64,000 bases of DNA from Chara braunii (GCA_003427395.1 BFEA01000443.1:1212215-1276214), one strand, 5' to 3'; positions 44,892 to 56,570 are shown, counted from the first letter of the stretch. The notes: generated from the letters alone by a model not told the origin. A program made the numbers and translations.

Positions 44892-46834
44892 ATGAGTGAT
44901 GCAAGCACTAGTGAGGAGGAGTTGTTAGTGGACGACCGTAGGACTACTTGTAGAACTGCTCTCAATCGACCTTTGACTTTCCTAGAGTTAGATCCAGGAG
45001 ACGAGAGGAGACTGCGGAGAGAGGCTAGAGAGAGAGCAACAACAAGGAGAGCGAGGGACGCCGCGACCAGTGCCAGGTCTAGGACTACAGCTAGTACCGG
45101 TACGACCATGGCTACTTCCTCTACCATGTCGCAGGCTTCTTCACAGGCCACTTCGTCAGGAGTTAGTCAGAGTGGTTCTCGGGTTTCCATTAGCCAGAGT
45201 GTTGGCTTGCAAGTCAGCCAGCAGACTCAACTCACGCCGGAGGATTATGAGATCCTCCAAGCAGAAGAACTTCAGGATGAGTTACAACGACAGTTGGATG
45301 AAGCAGCAAAGAGGAGAAGGAGAGTTATAATGAGGAAAGCTAGACTAGGTAGTAGATTGCAGGAGTTAGGCAAGCTAGAAGCACTACATGAGTCAACACT
45401 TGATCCTGCCATGCGAGCACTGCGTAACTCGCTCCTGTGTGTGGCGGTGACGCAAGTAGTTCAGCAGGAGGTGTTGGCTGAACTAGTGGCAAGCCAAAAA
45501 CGAATTCTGGCTGCATTACAGGCTCCTTATCCATTGATGAGGCAACCTCAGTTTGCTGTAGCTCCCCCTTCGGGAGTGGGTCCATCAGTGACGCTGCCGC
45601 CGGTAGGGCCATCATTCTCACCCATGTTTGGCATGCCCCCTACGGGTGGTTACGTAGCAACTAGTGGTCCGGTTCATGGAGTCTCAGTCGTACCATCAAC
45701 GACAGTGGTTACTACAGTCCCACTGTCAAGCCAGGCCCAGGTTAGTGTGCAGCAACCTGTTTCGGTGGCTATGCAGCCACTGCAGCAATCACCTGGGCCC
45801 ATGCAACCCATGAAGTGGATGCCCAAGATCCCCTTGCTGAGTCCTAAGCCCTTCTCTGGCGACAAGAAGAAGGATGAGGACCTGGACACCTGGGTAAGGA
45901 CTGTGCCTACCTATGTGAGGCACAAGCTTACCAGGCCAGAGCAGGAAGTCATAGTGGCTGCCTCCTTTTTAGAAGGATCAGCAGCACGCTGGTTAAATGG
46001 TCTAGTGCAGCAACAGGGCTATGGTCAGAATTTCGATGCCTGGGCCCAGTCTCAGACATTGGAACGTTTCGTACGGACTGTGTATGCTAGGTGGCACGAC
46101 CCGCAAGGTGCTCAAAAGACCACCGACGCGATCAACAGTCTGATACCAAAAGTGACCGGACTGTTCGCGAAGTCACAAACGCAGTAGAAAGATTGATCGT
46201 GGTACCGGGTGTGCAGTATAACCCACAGGTACTTCTCACATATTATTTGCGATGTTTACCTACATACGTCAAGAATAAACTGGTGGATGAGGCCTATATA
46301 GACCAGCATGACTTTGCTTCTTTCAACAAGAAAGCCTTAGATATAGAGGCAAAGCTTAGGTCCGCTCATCAGGGACGAGTAGATGGTAGGATGAACAAAC
46401 TTCCCCAAGACTGGAAGAAGAAGGGTCAGTTAATGTTTGTTGACCACGATGGTCAAACGACGGAGATTGGCGAGTTTCCAGACCTTGGGGAGGAGACAGA
46501 GCACGATGGGGCCAGCGAGACTTCGGATGGGGGATTCGTGGCACCTATCAAAGAAAAGGCTAGGGGGACGGGGAAGAAAAAGGTGGTATGGTCCATGGCC
46601 CAGGGCGACCAAGGAACGCCCGCCTGGGTAAAACTTGGTTTAGATTACAAGGTTTGGCATGACCAAGTTGCTAGGGGTACTTGCATGAACTGTGGCAACT
46701 ATGGCCACACGTCCAGGACATGCCGAGGCAAAAAGGTCACTACGAAGGTGGCATCACCAACTGTAATAGGCTTATCTTCGAACCCTAGCAGTGCTTCTGC
46801 GAGCACTTCGCAGGGAAACACCTCGGGCCAGTAG
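44892..46834 (+). pseudogene. E3 Gag with one frameshift
   Basis: Starts at ATG 44892 (MSDASTSEEELLV) in frame 3 and is open to 46187. The last codons there lose homology to E1, and the true frame moves to 46091-46834 through an indel at about 46135-46160. Domains: acidic N-terminus, helical Arg/Glu/Gln-rich stretch, Pro/Val/Thr-rich linker, capsid (FSGDKKKDEDLDTWVRTV, EGSAARWLNGLV, VPGVQYNPQVLLTYYLRCL) and the CCHC knuckle CMNCGNYGHTSRTC (codons 46682-46723). It keeps the capsid segment that E1 has lost. Stop TAG after NTSGQ. Confidence 0.9.
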
Positions 46835-46863
46835 GAGTTTGAGCCGCTCTTACTCGCGCTGAA

Positions 46864-48627
46864 GTGGTTACGTTGCCTTCTCCACTTCAGGCGTTGGCCA
46901 AGGCTAGTGGCCCACACATCGCCCCGCAGACACATTCAGACCCACCGACGCTTTGTTCGAGAGATGTGTCCGAGTCCCTAGAAGAGTTACAATCTGAGTG
47001 GTCAGGGAAGGACCCCAGAGATTCTTGGGCGATGATCAGTAGAGGTCCAAAGGGTGAACATTTCGTGGTAGAGGTTGATGTAGGTGGCCGCAAAGTTGGC
47101 ACCTTCGTAGACATAGGCTCTACGTGGAACTTCATAAGTCGTGCTTGTGTGGATAGATTGCGCTTAGGGGGCCAAGTGCAGCGGCTTAGCAGAACTGTAG
47201 CTTCTACGCTGGCCAACAAGCACCAAATGCTGGTAAAAGACTATGTCAAGGACGTAGTCTGTACCTTGTCTTATGGAGGAGGGGAAGTGAGCCATAAAAT
47301 CTCCTTCCTGGTTAGCGACGAACTGCCCTTTGACATGCTCCTAGGTATGTACTACCTCGAGGTCGCGCAACTGCAGTTTGACTGGGATAGAAAGGTGTTG
47401 ATTCACAAATTGCCCCATGGTAGATCTGTTAGATTGCAAAAGTTTAAAGCTAGCAGTCTGATAGAAAACTACGGGTGCATGTGTGCATCATCCTTCTATA
47501 ACTATTATAAGCAGAATCACGAGGAGGGCATGTATCTAGTCTTTGTCTCTGAAAAAGGGGAGGCCGTTAAAACACCCCCAGAGATAGACTCAGTTGTCGC
47601 ACAATATTCCGACCTTTTTGAGGAGCCCACAGGCATGGTAGAAACGGAGGTTGTCCATGCAATAGAGGTTGTCCCAGGTAGTAAGGTGCCTAGAGGACGA
47701 ATCTATAGGATGTCTCCTGCGGAGTTGGATGAGCTCCGCCACCAGCTCAAGGAGCTCACAGAAAAGGGATGGATTCGCCCTAGTACCTCCCTTTACGGCG
47801 CTCCAGTCTTATTCGTACCGAAGAAGGGAGGTACCCTGAGGATGTGCATTGATTATAGGGGCCTCAATGCCATCATTAAAAACGCAGAGCCCCTACCCCG
47901 CATCGACGACCTACTGGATAGAGTGTAGGGATGCCGGTACTTTACTAAGATAGATCTAAAGTTCGGATACCACCAAATTGCTATTAGACCCGAGGATCAG
48001 CACAAAACCGCATTTCAGACCAGGTACGGTCTGTACGAGTTTGTGGTGATGCCCTTCGGCCTATGGAATGCTCCTGGGACATTCGAGCACGCAATGAATA
48101 GGATCTTTCATGATTACTTAGATAAGTTTATCGTCGTGTACCACGACGATATCCTCATCTTTAGTAAGACTGTAGAGGAGCACGCTGAGCGCTTGAAATT
48201 AGTGTTAGGTCTCCTAAGAATGCACATGTACAAGGTTAACTTGGAGAAATGCGAGTTTGGTCGCACCAAGATCTTGTGCTTGGGTCGTGAAATTTCAGCA
48301 GATGGGTTGAGGCCAGACGATGCAAAGGTGGCCAACATTCGTGACTGGCCCAGACCTCAGACAGTTACTGAGGTCAGATCGTTTTGGGGGATGACGGGCT
48401 ATCATCGTCCGTTTGTGAAGAACTATAGTACTATAGCTTCCCCGTTAACAGATTTAACTCGACTTGACACCCCTTGGGAATGGATAGAAGAGTGTGAGGC
48501 AGACTTCCAGAAATTGAAGTATGCTCTAACACACTATGAAGTCCTCAAGCTCCCCGATTCTGATCAGCCCTTTGTCATGACCACAGACGCCGGCCAACAT
48601 GGCATAGGCGCGGTCCTTGCGCAATAG
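46864..48627 (+). pseudogene. E3 protease, reverse transcriptase and start of RNase H
   Basis: Frame 1. The protease block reads [12 protein letters not shown], with Ile for the usual Thr of DTG. RT blocks: [32 protein letters not shown], then TAG at 47926, FTKIDLKFGYHQI, MPFGLWNAPGTFE, and YHDD at 48139-48150 in place of YLDD with both Asp kept. RNase H begins TTDAGQHGIGAVLAQ and meets a TAG at 48625. Homologous positions in E1 are sense codons (CAA at the first stop), so these stops are copy-specific damage. Confidence 0.92.
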
Positions 48628-48657
48628 GAGGGGAAAAAGTTGAGACCTATCTAGTAT

Positions 48658-49137
48658 ATGAGTAAAAAGATGCCATCTCATAAACTAGCCAGGTCCACTT
48701 ATGAGCGTGAGCGCTATGACCTGTATAGAGCGCTGGTATATTGGAGACACTATCTCCTTGGTAGATTCTTCTATATGAGATCTGACCATGAGACCTTGCG
48801 CTGGATTAAGACACAACCGCTACTCTCTGACGCACTCAAGCGATGGATTCAAGTGATAGACATGTATGACTATCAACTTGATCCAGTAAAGGGAGAGTAC
48901 AATAAGGTAGCTGATGCATTGTCACGTCGGGCAGATTACCTGGGCACACTAGTAACTGAATTTGACATATCTAACGACTTAACTCGATTGTTGGTGGAAG
49001 CCTATCAGCAAGATCCAGTTATGTTTGAGATCATTCGCAGATTCCAAGCAAAGGACAAAAAGACTTTGGACGAATTTACGATGATAGACAACTTGCTGTT
49101 TCTTGAGAAGGCAGGGAATAAAAGGTTGTGTTCCTGA
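48658..49137 (+). pseudogene. E3 RNase H C-terminal half and RH-integrase linker
   Basis: Continues frame 1 after the stops at 48625 and about 48652: STYERERYDLYRALVYW (RNase H Glu region), RSDHETLRW and GEYNKVADALSRRADYL (last Asp). The linker AYQQDPVMFEIIRRF leads to a frameshift near 49130, after which the integrase zinc domain is in frame 2. Confidence 0.88.
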
Positions 49138-50136
49138 TAGTGAGTCTTTATGTAGTTTATTTTCAGGAGAATGTCATGATGCAACTGGTCATTTTTGTTG
49201 TAGAAAGACATCAACAAACTTAGTACAAAGATTTTGGTGGCCCTCTATGATGCAAGATGCTAAGAGATACGTTGAAGCCTGCCAGGTTTGCCAAAGAGAC
49301 AAACTAGGACTCAGGCTCCGCTTGAGTTGATTAAGCCCTTGCCGATTCCTGAAGGACCGGGTAAGAGTGTGTCCATGGATTTCATGGATACTCTTGTGAC
49401 CAGTAGGTCTGGGAAAAGACACATCTTTGTTATAGTGGATCGTTTTTCTAAATATGCCAGACTAATCGCTATGCCAGAAAATGCTAAAACTGACTACGTC
49501 ATCTTTATGGATAACTGGGTACGTGACTTCGGTTTGCCCACATCTATTGTTAGTGACAAAGATGTGAGATTCACCAGTGAGCTGTGGCAATCAGCTGCTG
49601 AAAAGATGGGTACCAAGCTCCAAATAACGTCCGGGGTTCACCTTGAGTCAAATGGCTAGGTAGAACAGATGAACCGTGTAGTACAGCACCTGCGTCAGCA
49701 TTATATTAAGCCAAGTCAGGATGACTGGGACGAGAAGTTACCTCTCGTCGCCAGCCTGTATAACAATGTTGTGCACAATACTACTGGTATGACTCCCAAC
49801 CAACTGCACCTTGGTTGGAAACCCAGAACTGCACTTGACTTTCTACTACCAGAAAGAGAACTCACTTCAGCACTTGGCAGCATAGAGTTTGCTATCAAAT
49901 ATGATCAGATGTTGCAGCAAGCCATTGAACATATCAGGAAATCTCAGGATGCAATGATCGCATATGAGAATAAGCACAGACGGCCCTCTAACTTTCAGGT
50001 AGGTGATAGAGTCTGGATTAGGTCATCTGAACTAGGTCAGGAGTTAGGCATTTCACGTAAACTAATGCCACAGTACTTTGGGCCCTGGGAGATCTTAGAC
50101 ATTGTAGGGGATCAACTGGATGGCCTTCATACGTGA
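49103..50136 (+). pseudogene. E3 integrase in three frames
   Basis: The zinc domain is HDATGHFCCRKTS...CQVCQ (49170-49305, frame 2). The core is in frame 1 (49288-49659) with SMDFMDTL, IVSDKDVRF and then TAG at 49657 in place of the Gln of GQxEQ. The Glu is retained in the next codons (VEQMN), and the C-terminal domain follows with GDRVWIRSSELGQELG and YFGPWEILDIV. All three DDE residues are present, unlike E1, but two frame changes and one nonsense codon break the enzyme. Confidence 0.9.
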
Positions 50137-50480
50137 TTCGCATCCCTCCACACTTGCGCACTTACCCTGTTTTCCATGCATCCAAGCTGGCACCTTTCGC
50201 TGCCACTGATCAGTTTTCCTCAAGGAGATCAATGCTGCCCCCAACCATGGATGGCGAAGTGGATATTGACCAGATCGTGGAGCATCAAGTGATGCCAGTA
50301 CCTCGACCATCAGGCAGAGGCCGCCCTCCTAAACCAAGAATGCAGTATCGTGTGAGATTTAAACATCATCTGGATCCTAAAGAAGATCGCTGCTTCACAC
50401 GAGAGGAACTCATGAGAACAGCACCTCAAGTGATTGCAGGCTACGAAAGAGAACTCAAAGGGAAGATGCCTGCAAAGTGA
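50133..50480 (+). pseudogene. E3 chromodomain-like tail
   Basis: Frame 3: FHASKLAPF, DGEVDIDQIVEHQVMPV, MQYRVRFKHHLDPKEDRCFTREEL. It is homologous to the E1 tail, with Cys for Trp in DRxFTREEL. Stop TGA at 50478; polypurine tract 27 bp later. Confidence 0.8.
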
Positions 50481-50506
50481 CAGACTTCTCAGAGGACTAA
50501 CGAAGT

Positions 50507-50520
50507 AAAGGAGGAGGGAA
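50507..50520 (+). other. E3 polypurine tract
   Basis: AAAGGAGGAGGGAA directly before the 3' LTR, nearly the same as in E1. Confidence 0.88.
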
Positions 50521-51521
50521 TGTGTGGATCTAGGTCCTCGGCAGGCCTGAGGGGCCCCTGTTCCAAGAGCGCCCGCCCTAAGTGAAAGCGGGTCTAACAA
50601 ATCACGAGAGGCCTTGGTTGTCAATTTCACAGTCCAGGCAGTTTCGTCGCGGCAGTTGGTTGAAGGGAAACACGGCCGAGCAGCCTGGAAATTCCCAGAC
50701 CTTCTAGGCCTTTCCGAAAGCTCAGGCCCTGGGCCAGATTTGCGGCCTCATACACAGACAGTCGGGAGGCCCAACTGAATGAGGCCCAGCAGCTGCATCA
50801 GAGGCACAACATCCTGGGGCCTACCGGAAGCTTCTGGGCCCAGGCCAGTCCAGCCAGGCTGCCAAACGAGGCATGCTCTTTCCATATAGGAAAGAGCTCG
50901 CTACCTGGCCGGACTATTCGGGCACTTGCTGGCTGGCGGCAGCGCTGCTGGAGCGACAACTCGCGTGCTGGCTGTTGGCATTGAAGCAAGAGTCTGCGCA
51001 CATGCGGTCGTGTGGTGAAGCAGGGTGCTGCTGAGGGCAGCGCCATAGCCCAGCCTCCATAGTTGGCTGTGGGCTTGGACATACAGTGAGGCGCAGGGGT
51101 GGACTTTGGGTGTACAACAAAGGGAGACGTGGGAGAGAGTCAAGGGGGAGAGAGAAGGATGATGATGATGATGATGATGTGAGGGCACATACTTGGTATT
51201 GGCGATGGCTTTGCATGGGCGACATCTTTGAGTACTTCGGGTGCTGCTGGCGTCAACAGTTGCATTGTCCATTCATAGGCTAGTAGTAGATGTGTAGGGA
51301 GTAGGCTGGGCGTCGAGCGCCAGGTAGGGAGATAGAGTCTGGATACATATGTTGGTGGTGGCGAGAGCAAGCTCTCATTGACATTGACTTGCATTGCTAC
51401 TATTCTCCAGTGGTGTTATATTGGTGCAATGCTGCTTCCTGAACATTGTGTTACGATTTGGCTTTCAATGTGATTGTGCAATCTGAATATTGTCATCTAG
51501 CTTTTGTTCATTTTCCTTGCA
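50521..51521 (+). repeat. E3 3' LTR
   Basis: Direct repeat of 42605-43612; TG start, CA end, followed by CATC of the target duplication. Confidence 0.93.
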
Positions 51522-51949
51522 CATCAGAACAATTGAATTTAATAAATTTCGAAATTTATTTCACAAATTTATGAAATAAAGTCAAATTTTAAACTGAATT
51601 AAGAAACGAATTTGATATAGTAAAGGATTTCACGTAACTTTTGAACAAAAACGCCGGAATTAATTCCGATCACGGCATGAGGAGAAAAAGAGATGAAGAT
51701 TAATCCTATCGAATTAGAACAAAATTCCGAACGACAGAATGAACGGCATTGTCAGACAAACCCTAAAAGAGAAAATACGCATCATGCAAGTTAGGAATTT
51801 TAGATGATGCGACCGATTACATGGGATGGTAGAGGGGGGAAGAAGGAATGGTGGGGAGATAGAAGGAGAAGAAAAAAATAAGATTTTTGAGACAAATCGG
51901 TGAGAGGAAGGGAGGGAATTAGTAAAAGGGAGATAGATTGACAATACCA
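51522..51949 (-). other. E2b 5' leader, part 2, with primer-site-like end
   Basis: AT-rich DNA like 41940-42604. Minus-strand TGGTATTGTC (51940-51949) resembles the beginning of a primer site. No gene. Confidence 0.55.
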
Positions 51950-51961
51950 CGTTCCTGATCG

Positions 51962-54135
51962 GCCGGGAGGATTCAAGGTCCTTCTGTCCAAAGGCTCAAG
52001 GACATATTGACATCTGAGACAGTCGCCCTATCCGCGCCTTGTTTCAATGACGAGTGGGACGACCCTTCATTCTAGAGACGGATGGAGGACCTTTGGTCGT
52101 AGGAGGTGTGTTGATTCAAAGGGATGAGGGAGGAAAAGAGAGGTCGATTAGGTTCGAAAGTAGAACCCTGAACTCCGCAGAACGACGGTACTCGCAATTC
52201 AAGAAGGAAGTCCTAGACATCCTGCATTGCCTTAAGACCTTTCATGCCTACCTATTCGAGAGGCGGTTCATCTTAAGGATCGATCCGACGAATGTCGCAG
52301 GGGCTCTGAAGAATTACAGATCTATAGATCCGATGGTAGGGAGATGGGTAGGATTCATCTGGCAGTTTGATTACAAGATCGAACGGATTGCTGGAGTCCG
52401 CAACAAGGCAGATGGGCTGAGTCGGGTTTGCATCACTCCCGAAGGGATGGAGGATGCAGAGNCNATAAACGCCTTCCTCGAATACGAAGGAGGAACTCTT
52501 GCGGTGGACAACGAGATGATGAGCGGAGAATGCACATCGGGAGAACTATTGATCCAGACTTTGGAGAAAGGGGCACCTGCCGTAGTAGCAGAACTTAGAG
52601 AAGGACCAGTTACCACTCGAGGACGCAGAGAAGAAAAGGACTCATGGGGAGCGATAGTAGGACCGAAAGGGGAACTAATGGCAATGGCGGTCGAAGGAGG
52701 CCGGGAAGCAATGATGAGCTTAGTGGAATCTTGGGAAAGGAAAGAGTTGCAATGGGTGGTAAATCAGATGCAGGAAGGAAAGGATGGGGGCAAGGAAGGA
52801 GAGGAGTTTTTTTATGTCCAATCCTACGAAGGGCTCTTTCGGGAGATCGGATTGTTGTTGGTAGGAAACAAACAACCTACGGAAGTCAGTATTAAGGCAA
52901 GAGAAGAAGCCGAAAGGTACGTCCTAAGGGGCGGGCATTTGTTCCGAAGGGAGGAAGGTGCTATGCCTAGAAGGGTTGTGTGCGGAAGATCTAGGCAAGT
53001 AGACGTTATCCAGGCAATGCACGACGGGTTAGCTGGAGGTCATCGGTTGTCCAAAGGAACACTTGCAAAGATAACGCCGCTCTATTATTGGCCAGGCATG
53101 GCAGGCATGGTCGCCATATACTGCCAGACTTGCCTAATTTGCCAAGAACGAAGCTCGGTACGAGTCTTCGAGCCGCTTAGACCAACGCGGGTGCTTGGGC
53201 CGGGACATCTGGTCCACCTCGACCTTTCGGTCATGCCTGTATCAACAGATGGGTACAGGTATATCCTGGATGCGCGAGATAACTTGAGTGGGTTCGTGGA
53301 GGCAGTCGCCCTCAAGGAAAAGACAGGGAGGAGTGTGGCGGACTGGATAGAAGACTTCTACTTAAGGCATCCGTTTGTCAGGAGGTTTATAGCAGACAAT
53401 GGGACAAAATTTATAAACCAAGAAGTATTGGGGATGCTTAAGAGACTCTGCGTTCCGATCAAGCTCATCGAGCCGTATCACCCTGAGGCCAATGCACCTG
53501 CGGAAAGGGGGCACCGAACCTTGAAGAACACGATTGCAAAGCTCGCAGCAGACCATCTGGGGAACTGGCCTAGGTATCTTAAGCAGACTGTCTTTGCAGA
53601 GAATATGACTCCTAAAAGGACAACGGGATGTATCCCGGCAGAACTTTGGTACGGAAAAGAGATCGACTTTCCTGTGGAAGCCTTGGTACCTACCTGGAAT
53701 AGATTAGATGATGATCCGCAAATGACCACTGAAGAGTTAATCAAGGCGAGATGTCAACAAATCCTTAGGAATGAGGAGGTCGTGGAAGACATCGCCAGTC
53801 GAATGCTGGATAGCAGAATGAGGGACAAAGCAAGGTGGGACCAGGTTAAGAATGTCAGAAAGGAGCCACTTCAGGTGGGGGAGATGGTATTGCTAAGGAA
53901 CTCGGCACTAGAAAATACTTGGTCGGGACAGTTGGGAAGGAGGTTCAAAGGCCTCTACCGGGTCGCCAAGCGGGTGAGACTGAACACCTTCGAACTGGAA
54001 GATTTGGATGAAACTGGATTGAAAGGGCTCTTCCCGGGGCAATGACTGGTCAGGTTTCTAAGTCGGGACCCAGTAGAACAATGGCTTCAGGAGGCCGAAG
54101 ATAAGGAAACAGAGGAGCCACAAGCTAAAGACTAA
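51962..54135 (+). pseudogene. E4: 5'-truncated gypsy pol (RT connection, RNase H, integrase)
   Basis: Frame 2 first reads RLKDILTSETVALSAPCFNDE, the RT-RNase H connection; here it is split as RLKDILTSET and APCFNDE. A one-base shift at about 52050 leads into a 663-codon frame (52054-54045). RNase H: RPFILETDGGPLVVGGVL, RYSQFKKEVLDILHCL, IDPTNVAGAL, RNKADGLSRV. Integrase: HDGLAGGHRLSKGT...CQTCLICQ (HHCC), then VHLDLSV, FIADNGTKF and YHPEANAPAERGHRTL give D, D and E, all intact. TGA at 54043 is followed in frame by 29 codons to TAA 54133. Most of RT, protease, gag and the 5' LTR are missing. Unknown bases at about 52462 and 52464. It belongs to a different lineage from E1-E3; no chromodomain is seen. 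Confidence 0.9.
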
Positions 54136-54436
54136 CCACAGCCCTGCCCACATTATGGTTTGTCTCTGACCATGTTCGTGGGACTGTCATTTTTTTGGGA
54201 CTGGTGCTTTGGCTTGGACTGACTGGGGTTGAAAGGTAGCATGACTTAGGGATTTGCAATATCTGGTTTGTGTGACAATGGGAAGGGATGTTTGGGGCAT
54301 TGTACCATAGTTTTTTACGGGAAAAATATGGGGTCATCACAAATGACGCATTCGCATGTATAAAAAGTGCGTGATGCAAGGGATACTGGGTGCATTTTTA
54401 GGAATGTCTACCGGCCTAAAAGGGGGGGAGGCGTAA
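54136..54436. other. Spacer between E4 pol and accessory gene
   Basis: No gene. A purine tract AAAAGGGGGGGAGGCG (about 54417-54432) is followed by GTGTATGAGGGAC. It could be the polypurine tract and LTR start of E4, or chance. Confidence 0.4.
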
Positions 54437-55611
54437 GTGTATGAGGGACATTGCGGGTGTTGTTCTGTTATACATGGCTTAGGAGTAAAACAAGAAAAGA
54501 CAAAAATGAAATTCGGCAACGAGAACGAGAGCGGGGCAATCAACAGGCCTACCGGAGGGGAAGAAGTTGGACCAAGCCAAGGGAGGAGGACGACGAAGAG
54601 AAAATTGTACATTGGGCTCATGGGCGGGCCAATGGTAGGCAGGGGTGGAAGGAAATGCTTGTGTAAGAAACCCTCATCCCTCCGCAAGGGAGAAGGCATA
54701 GAAATATCATCTGACGGTGAGGGCGAAAAGAAAAAGGCAAATGTGGAAGAAAGAGGCAACACAGAAATGGGAGATAAGGCTCGGGTCTCTAACGAGGAAG
54801 GGGCCAACAGGGGCGAACCACGTGAGACTTGGCATGGGGAAAGCGAGGGGGGATAAGGTATGCACGACGAACGTGAGGAGGACGAGGAGAAAAGGGAGAG
54901 TCCGCTTGAAGGACGAAGCGGTGACGGTAGTTACGAGGGGTATGGGACGGGGACAAAGATCCCTTTTACCTACGATCCAAAGAACCTTGCTGGTGAGTAT
55001 AGCCCCATACAGACTGAAGACGAGGGGGATGAGGAGGAAGATGTGCGAGAAGTCATAGAAATCAGTAGCGGGGATGAGAGGGATGAGATTTCAAGGCCTA
55101 GGCAGTCTCCGATGCACCAACTAGGCGATGGGGCTTTCAGATGGGAGGACGAGTTCGGGCCAACGCCCAGTCATTGGTTTCAACAATGGACCAATGTAAT
55201 CAGGCACGAATGGATTATCAAAACTCGAAAACTTGCAAGGGCAGGGGTGGAAGCCACACCACTGGATTTTTTTAACGAGGCAGAGTTGCATAAAATTGTA
55301 AGGATGAAAAGAGAGATCGAGACGTATGGCCTGGGGGTTAGGAAGCCTGCCAAGGAACGGGGTGGACAAGGAACTGGGCAAGACGAGGTGCAAGGCAGCA
55401 ATAAGAACTAGGTGTTGACCTAACATTGAAAAAAATCGCTGCTTTTTGTTTGCAGAGACATGAGAATGATGAGAACGTGTATAATATGGGCAAGCTTGCT
55501 AAGGAGGAAGTGAAAGAGGGTCAGCCAAGGCTGTGTCACGCTAAACTAGAAGATAGTTTTTTAGGCTACTTTTTGGATGAGCTACCTTGGGTACCTAAAA
55601 CAAAGACATAG
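54437..55611 (+). pseudogene. Acidic accessory gene with SIM-like motifs and a probable intron
   Basis: Frame 2 is open 54437-54853, has TAA at 54854, and continues 54860-55411. The protein is highly charged, with two stretches shaped like SUMO-interacting motifs: GIEISSDGEGE and VIEISSGDERDE (hydrophobic core followed by Ser and acids). The second half has WEDEFGPTPSHWFQQW and a helical region. A GT at 55388 falls exactly at a codon boundary and an AG after a pyrimidine-rich stretch ends at 55455. Joining there gives an in-frame continuation (RHENDENVYNMGKL...) to the stop at 55609. I do not recognise the family. It follows E4 pol on the same strand and may be a captured host gene. Confidence 0.5.
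55388..55455 (+). other. Candidate phase-0 spliceosomal intron
   Basis: 68 bp with GT at the start, TTTTTGTTTGCAG at the end and a CTAAC branch-like site (about 55421). Both flanking codons are complete and the frame stays open across the join. Without splicing the frame ends at TAG 55409. The donor (GTGCAA) is weak. Confidence 0.45.
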
Positions 55612-55979
55612 GATTTGGGATGAGACCAATTGGGAGAGGGTGTATTGTGAAATTTGGATGGAACAAGGATTATGCTTTTGAGAGAGGAAAACCTTGAGTA
55701 CGAATTGACGAGCAAACCATGGCATTGAATGATTGGTCGAGTACAAGAGAGGTTAGGGAACCTATGGGTTAAGGGGCGTGAAGAACACTCCTTCCCTAGG
55801 AGCCTAATCCAACTGAGTCGTGAATGAGACTAAGAATAGTCGAGACCTGAGAGATCAGGAAGAGTGAAAATGGAAGGGGCGCTTTTGTCTTTTGTTATGG
55901 ATGAACGGCCGGGTGGGCTAGTGCTGCTTGGGGTCGCAAGCCCCGACTCGAGTGCTTGACGCTAAGTCGGATGTACGCA
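55612..55979. other. Stretch without a gene
   Basis: Directly after the accessory gene. All frames are interrupted and none shows methyltransferase motifs or another domain. Confidence 0.5.
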
Positions 55980-56124
55980 TTGATGGTACATTACTGTGAG
56001 AAATGAAATGGATGGTACATTACTGTGAAAAATGGAATGGATGGTACATTACTGTAAGAAATGGAATGGATGGTACATTACTGTGATAAATGGAATGGAT
56101 GGTACATTATTGTGAGAAATGAAA
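55980..56124 (+). repeat. 29-bp minisatellite, 5 copies
   Basis: Unit GATGGTACATTACTGTGAGA plus AATGAAATG, repeated five times with few changes. Confidence 0.95.
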
Positions 56125-56225
56125 GAAAGAGAACAACACGCAAAAGATGAGATGACCACCTTCTAACCTCTAAGACAGAAATGAGATCCGTAACCTCGAG
56201 GCCCACCCCCTCGGGCACTAACATT

Positions 56226-56461
56226 GAGAATGGAAAGGAATGGCCCTAACCAGGCTGTTCGACTTGAGAATGGAAAGGAATGACCCTAACCAGGCTGTTC
56301 GACTTGAGAATGGAAAGGAATGGCCCTAACCAGGCTGTTAGACTTGAGAATGGAAAGGAATGGCCCTAACCAGCCTGTTCGACTTGAGAATGAAAATGAA
56401 TGGCCCTAACCAGGCTGTTCGACTTAAGAATGGAAAAGAACGACCCTAACCAAGTTGTTCG
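56226..56461 (+). repeat. 40-bp minisatellite, 6 copies
   Basis: Units start at 56226, 56266, 56306, 56346, 56386 and 56426. Each has GAGAATGGAAAGGAATGGCC, CTAACCAGGCTGTT and CGACTT with scattered substitutions; the last is degraded. Confidence 0.95.
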
Positions 56462-56570
56462 GGAATGGCCCCTGACAAGGGTCATTCCTTTTGAAATAGG
56501 CACTTGGGTCCCCTGCATATTGGATTGAGAAAGGTTGATTGAGAAAGGTTGATTGAGAATGAGCTGGAAT

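Larger units (their letters stand above)
42605..51521 (+). mobile_element. Ty3/gypsy LTR retrotransposon E3, nested in the E2b leader
   Basis: LTRs at 42605-43612 and 50521-51521, primer site, gag, pol and polypurine tract give a full 8.9-kb element of the same family as E1 (homologous along Gag and Pol) but with its own LTR subfamily. CATC before the first LTR and CATC after the second form a 4-bp target duplication (5 bp if an ambiguous A is counted). The flanks on both sides are the same AT-rich sequence type. The insertion therefore post-dates E2b. Several nonsense codons and frameshifts prevent expression. Confidence 0.93.
33944..51949 (-). mobile_element. Ty3/gypsy chromovirus E2b, minus strand, interrupted by E3
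   Basis: Gag, protease, RT, RNase H, integrase and chromodomain run right to left from 41764 to 35497. The AT-rich 5' leader starts near 41940, is cut at 42604 by E3, and resumes at 51522, ending in a primer-site-like sequence at 51940-51949. Almost none of a 5' LTR remains before pol sequence of E4 begins (about 51962). E2b is better preserved than E2a but has frameshifts and lost catalytic residues. Confidence 0.8.

Noticed and set aside
51950-52050. Short 5' LTR of E2b to the right of its primer-like site
   Set aside because: From about 51980 the DNA encodes RT-RNase H connection sequence on the plus strand (RLKDILTSET...), so it belongs to E4 pol.
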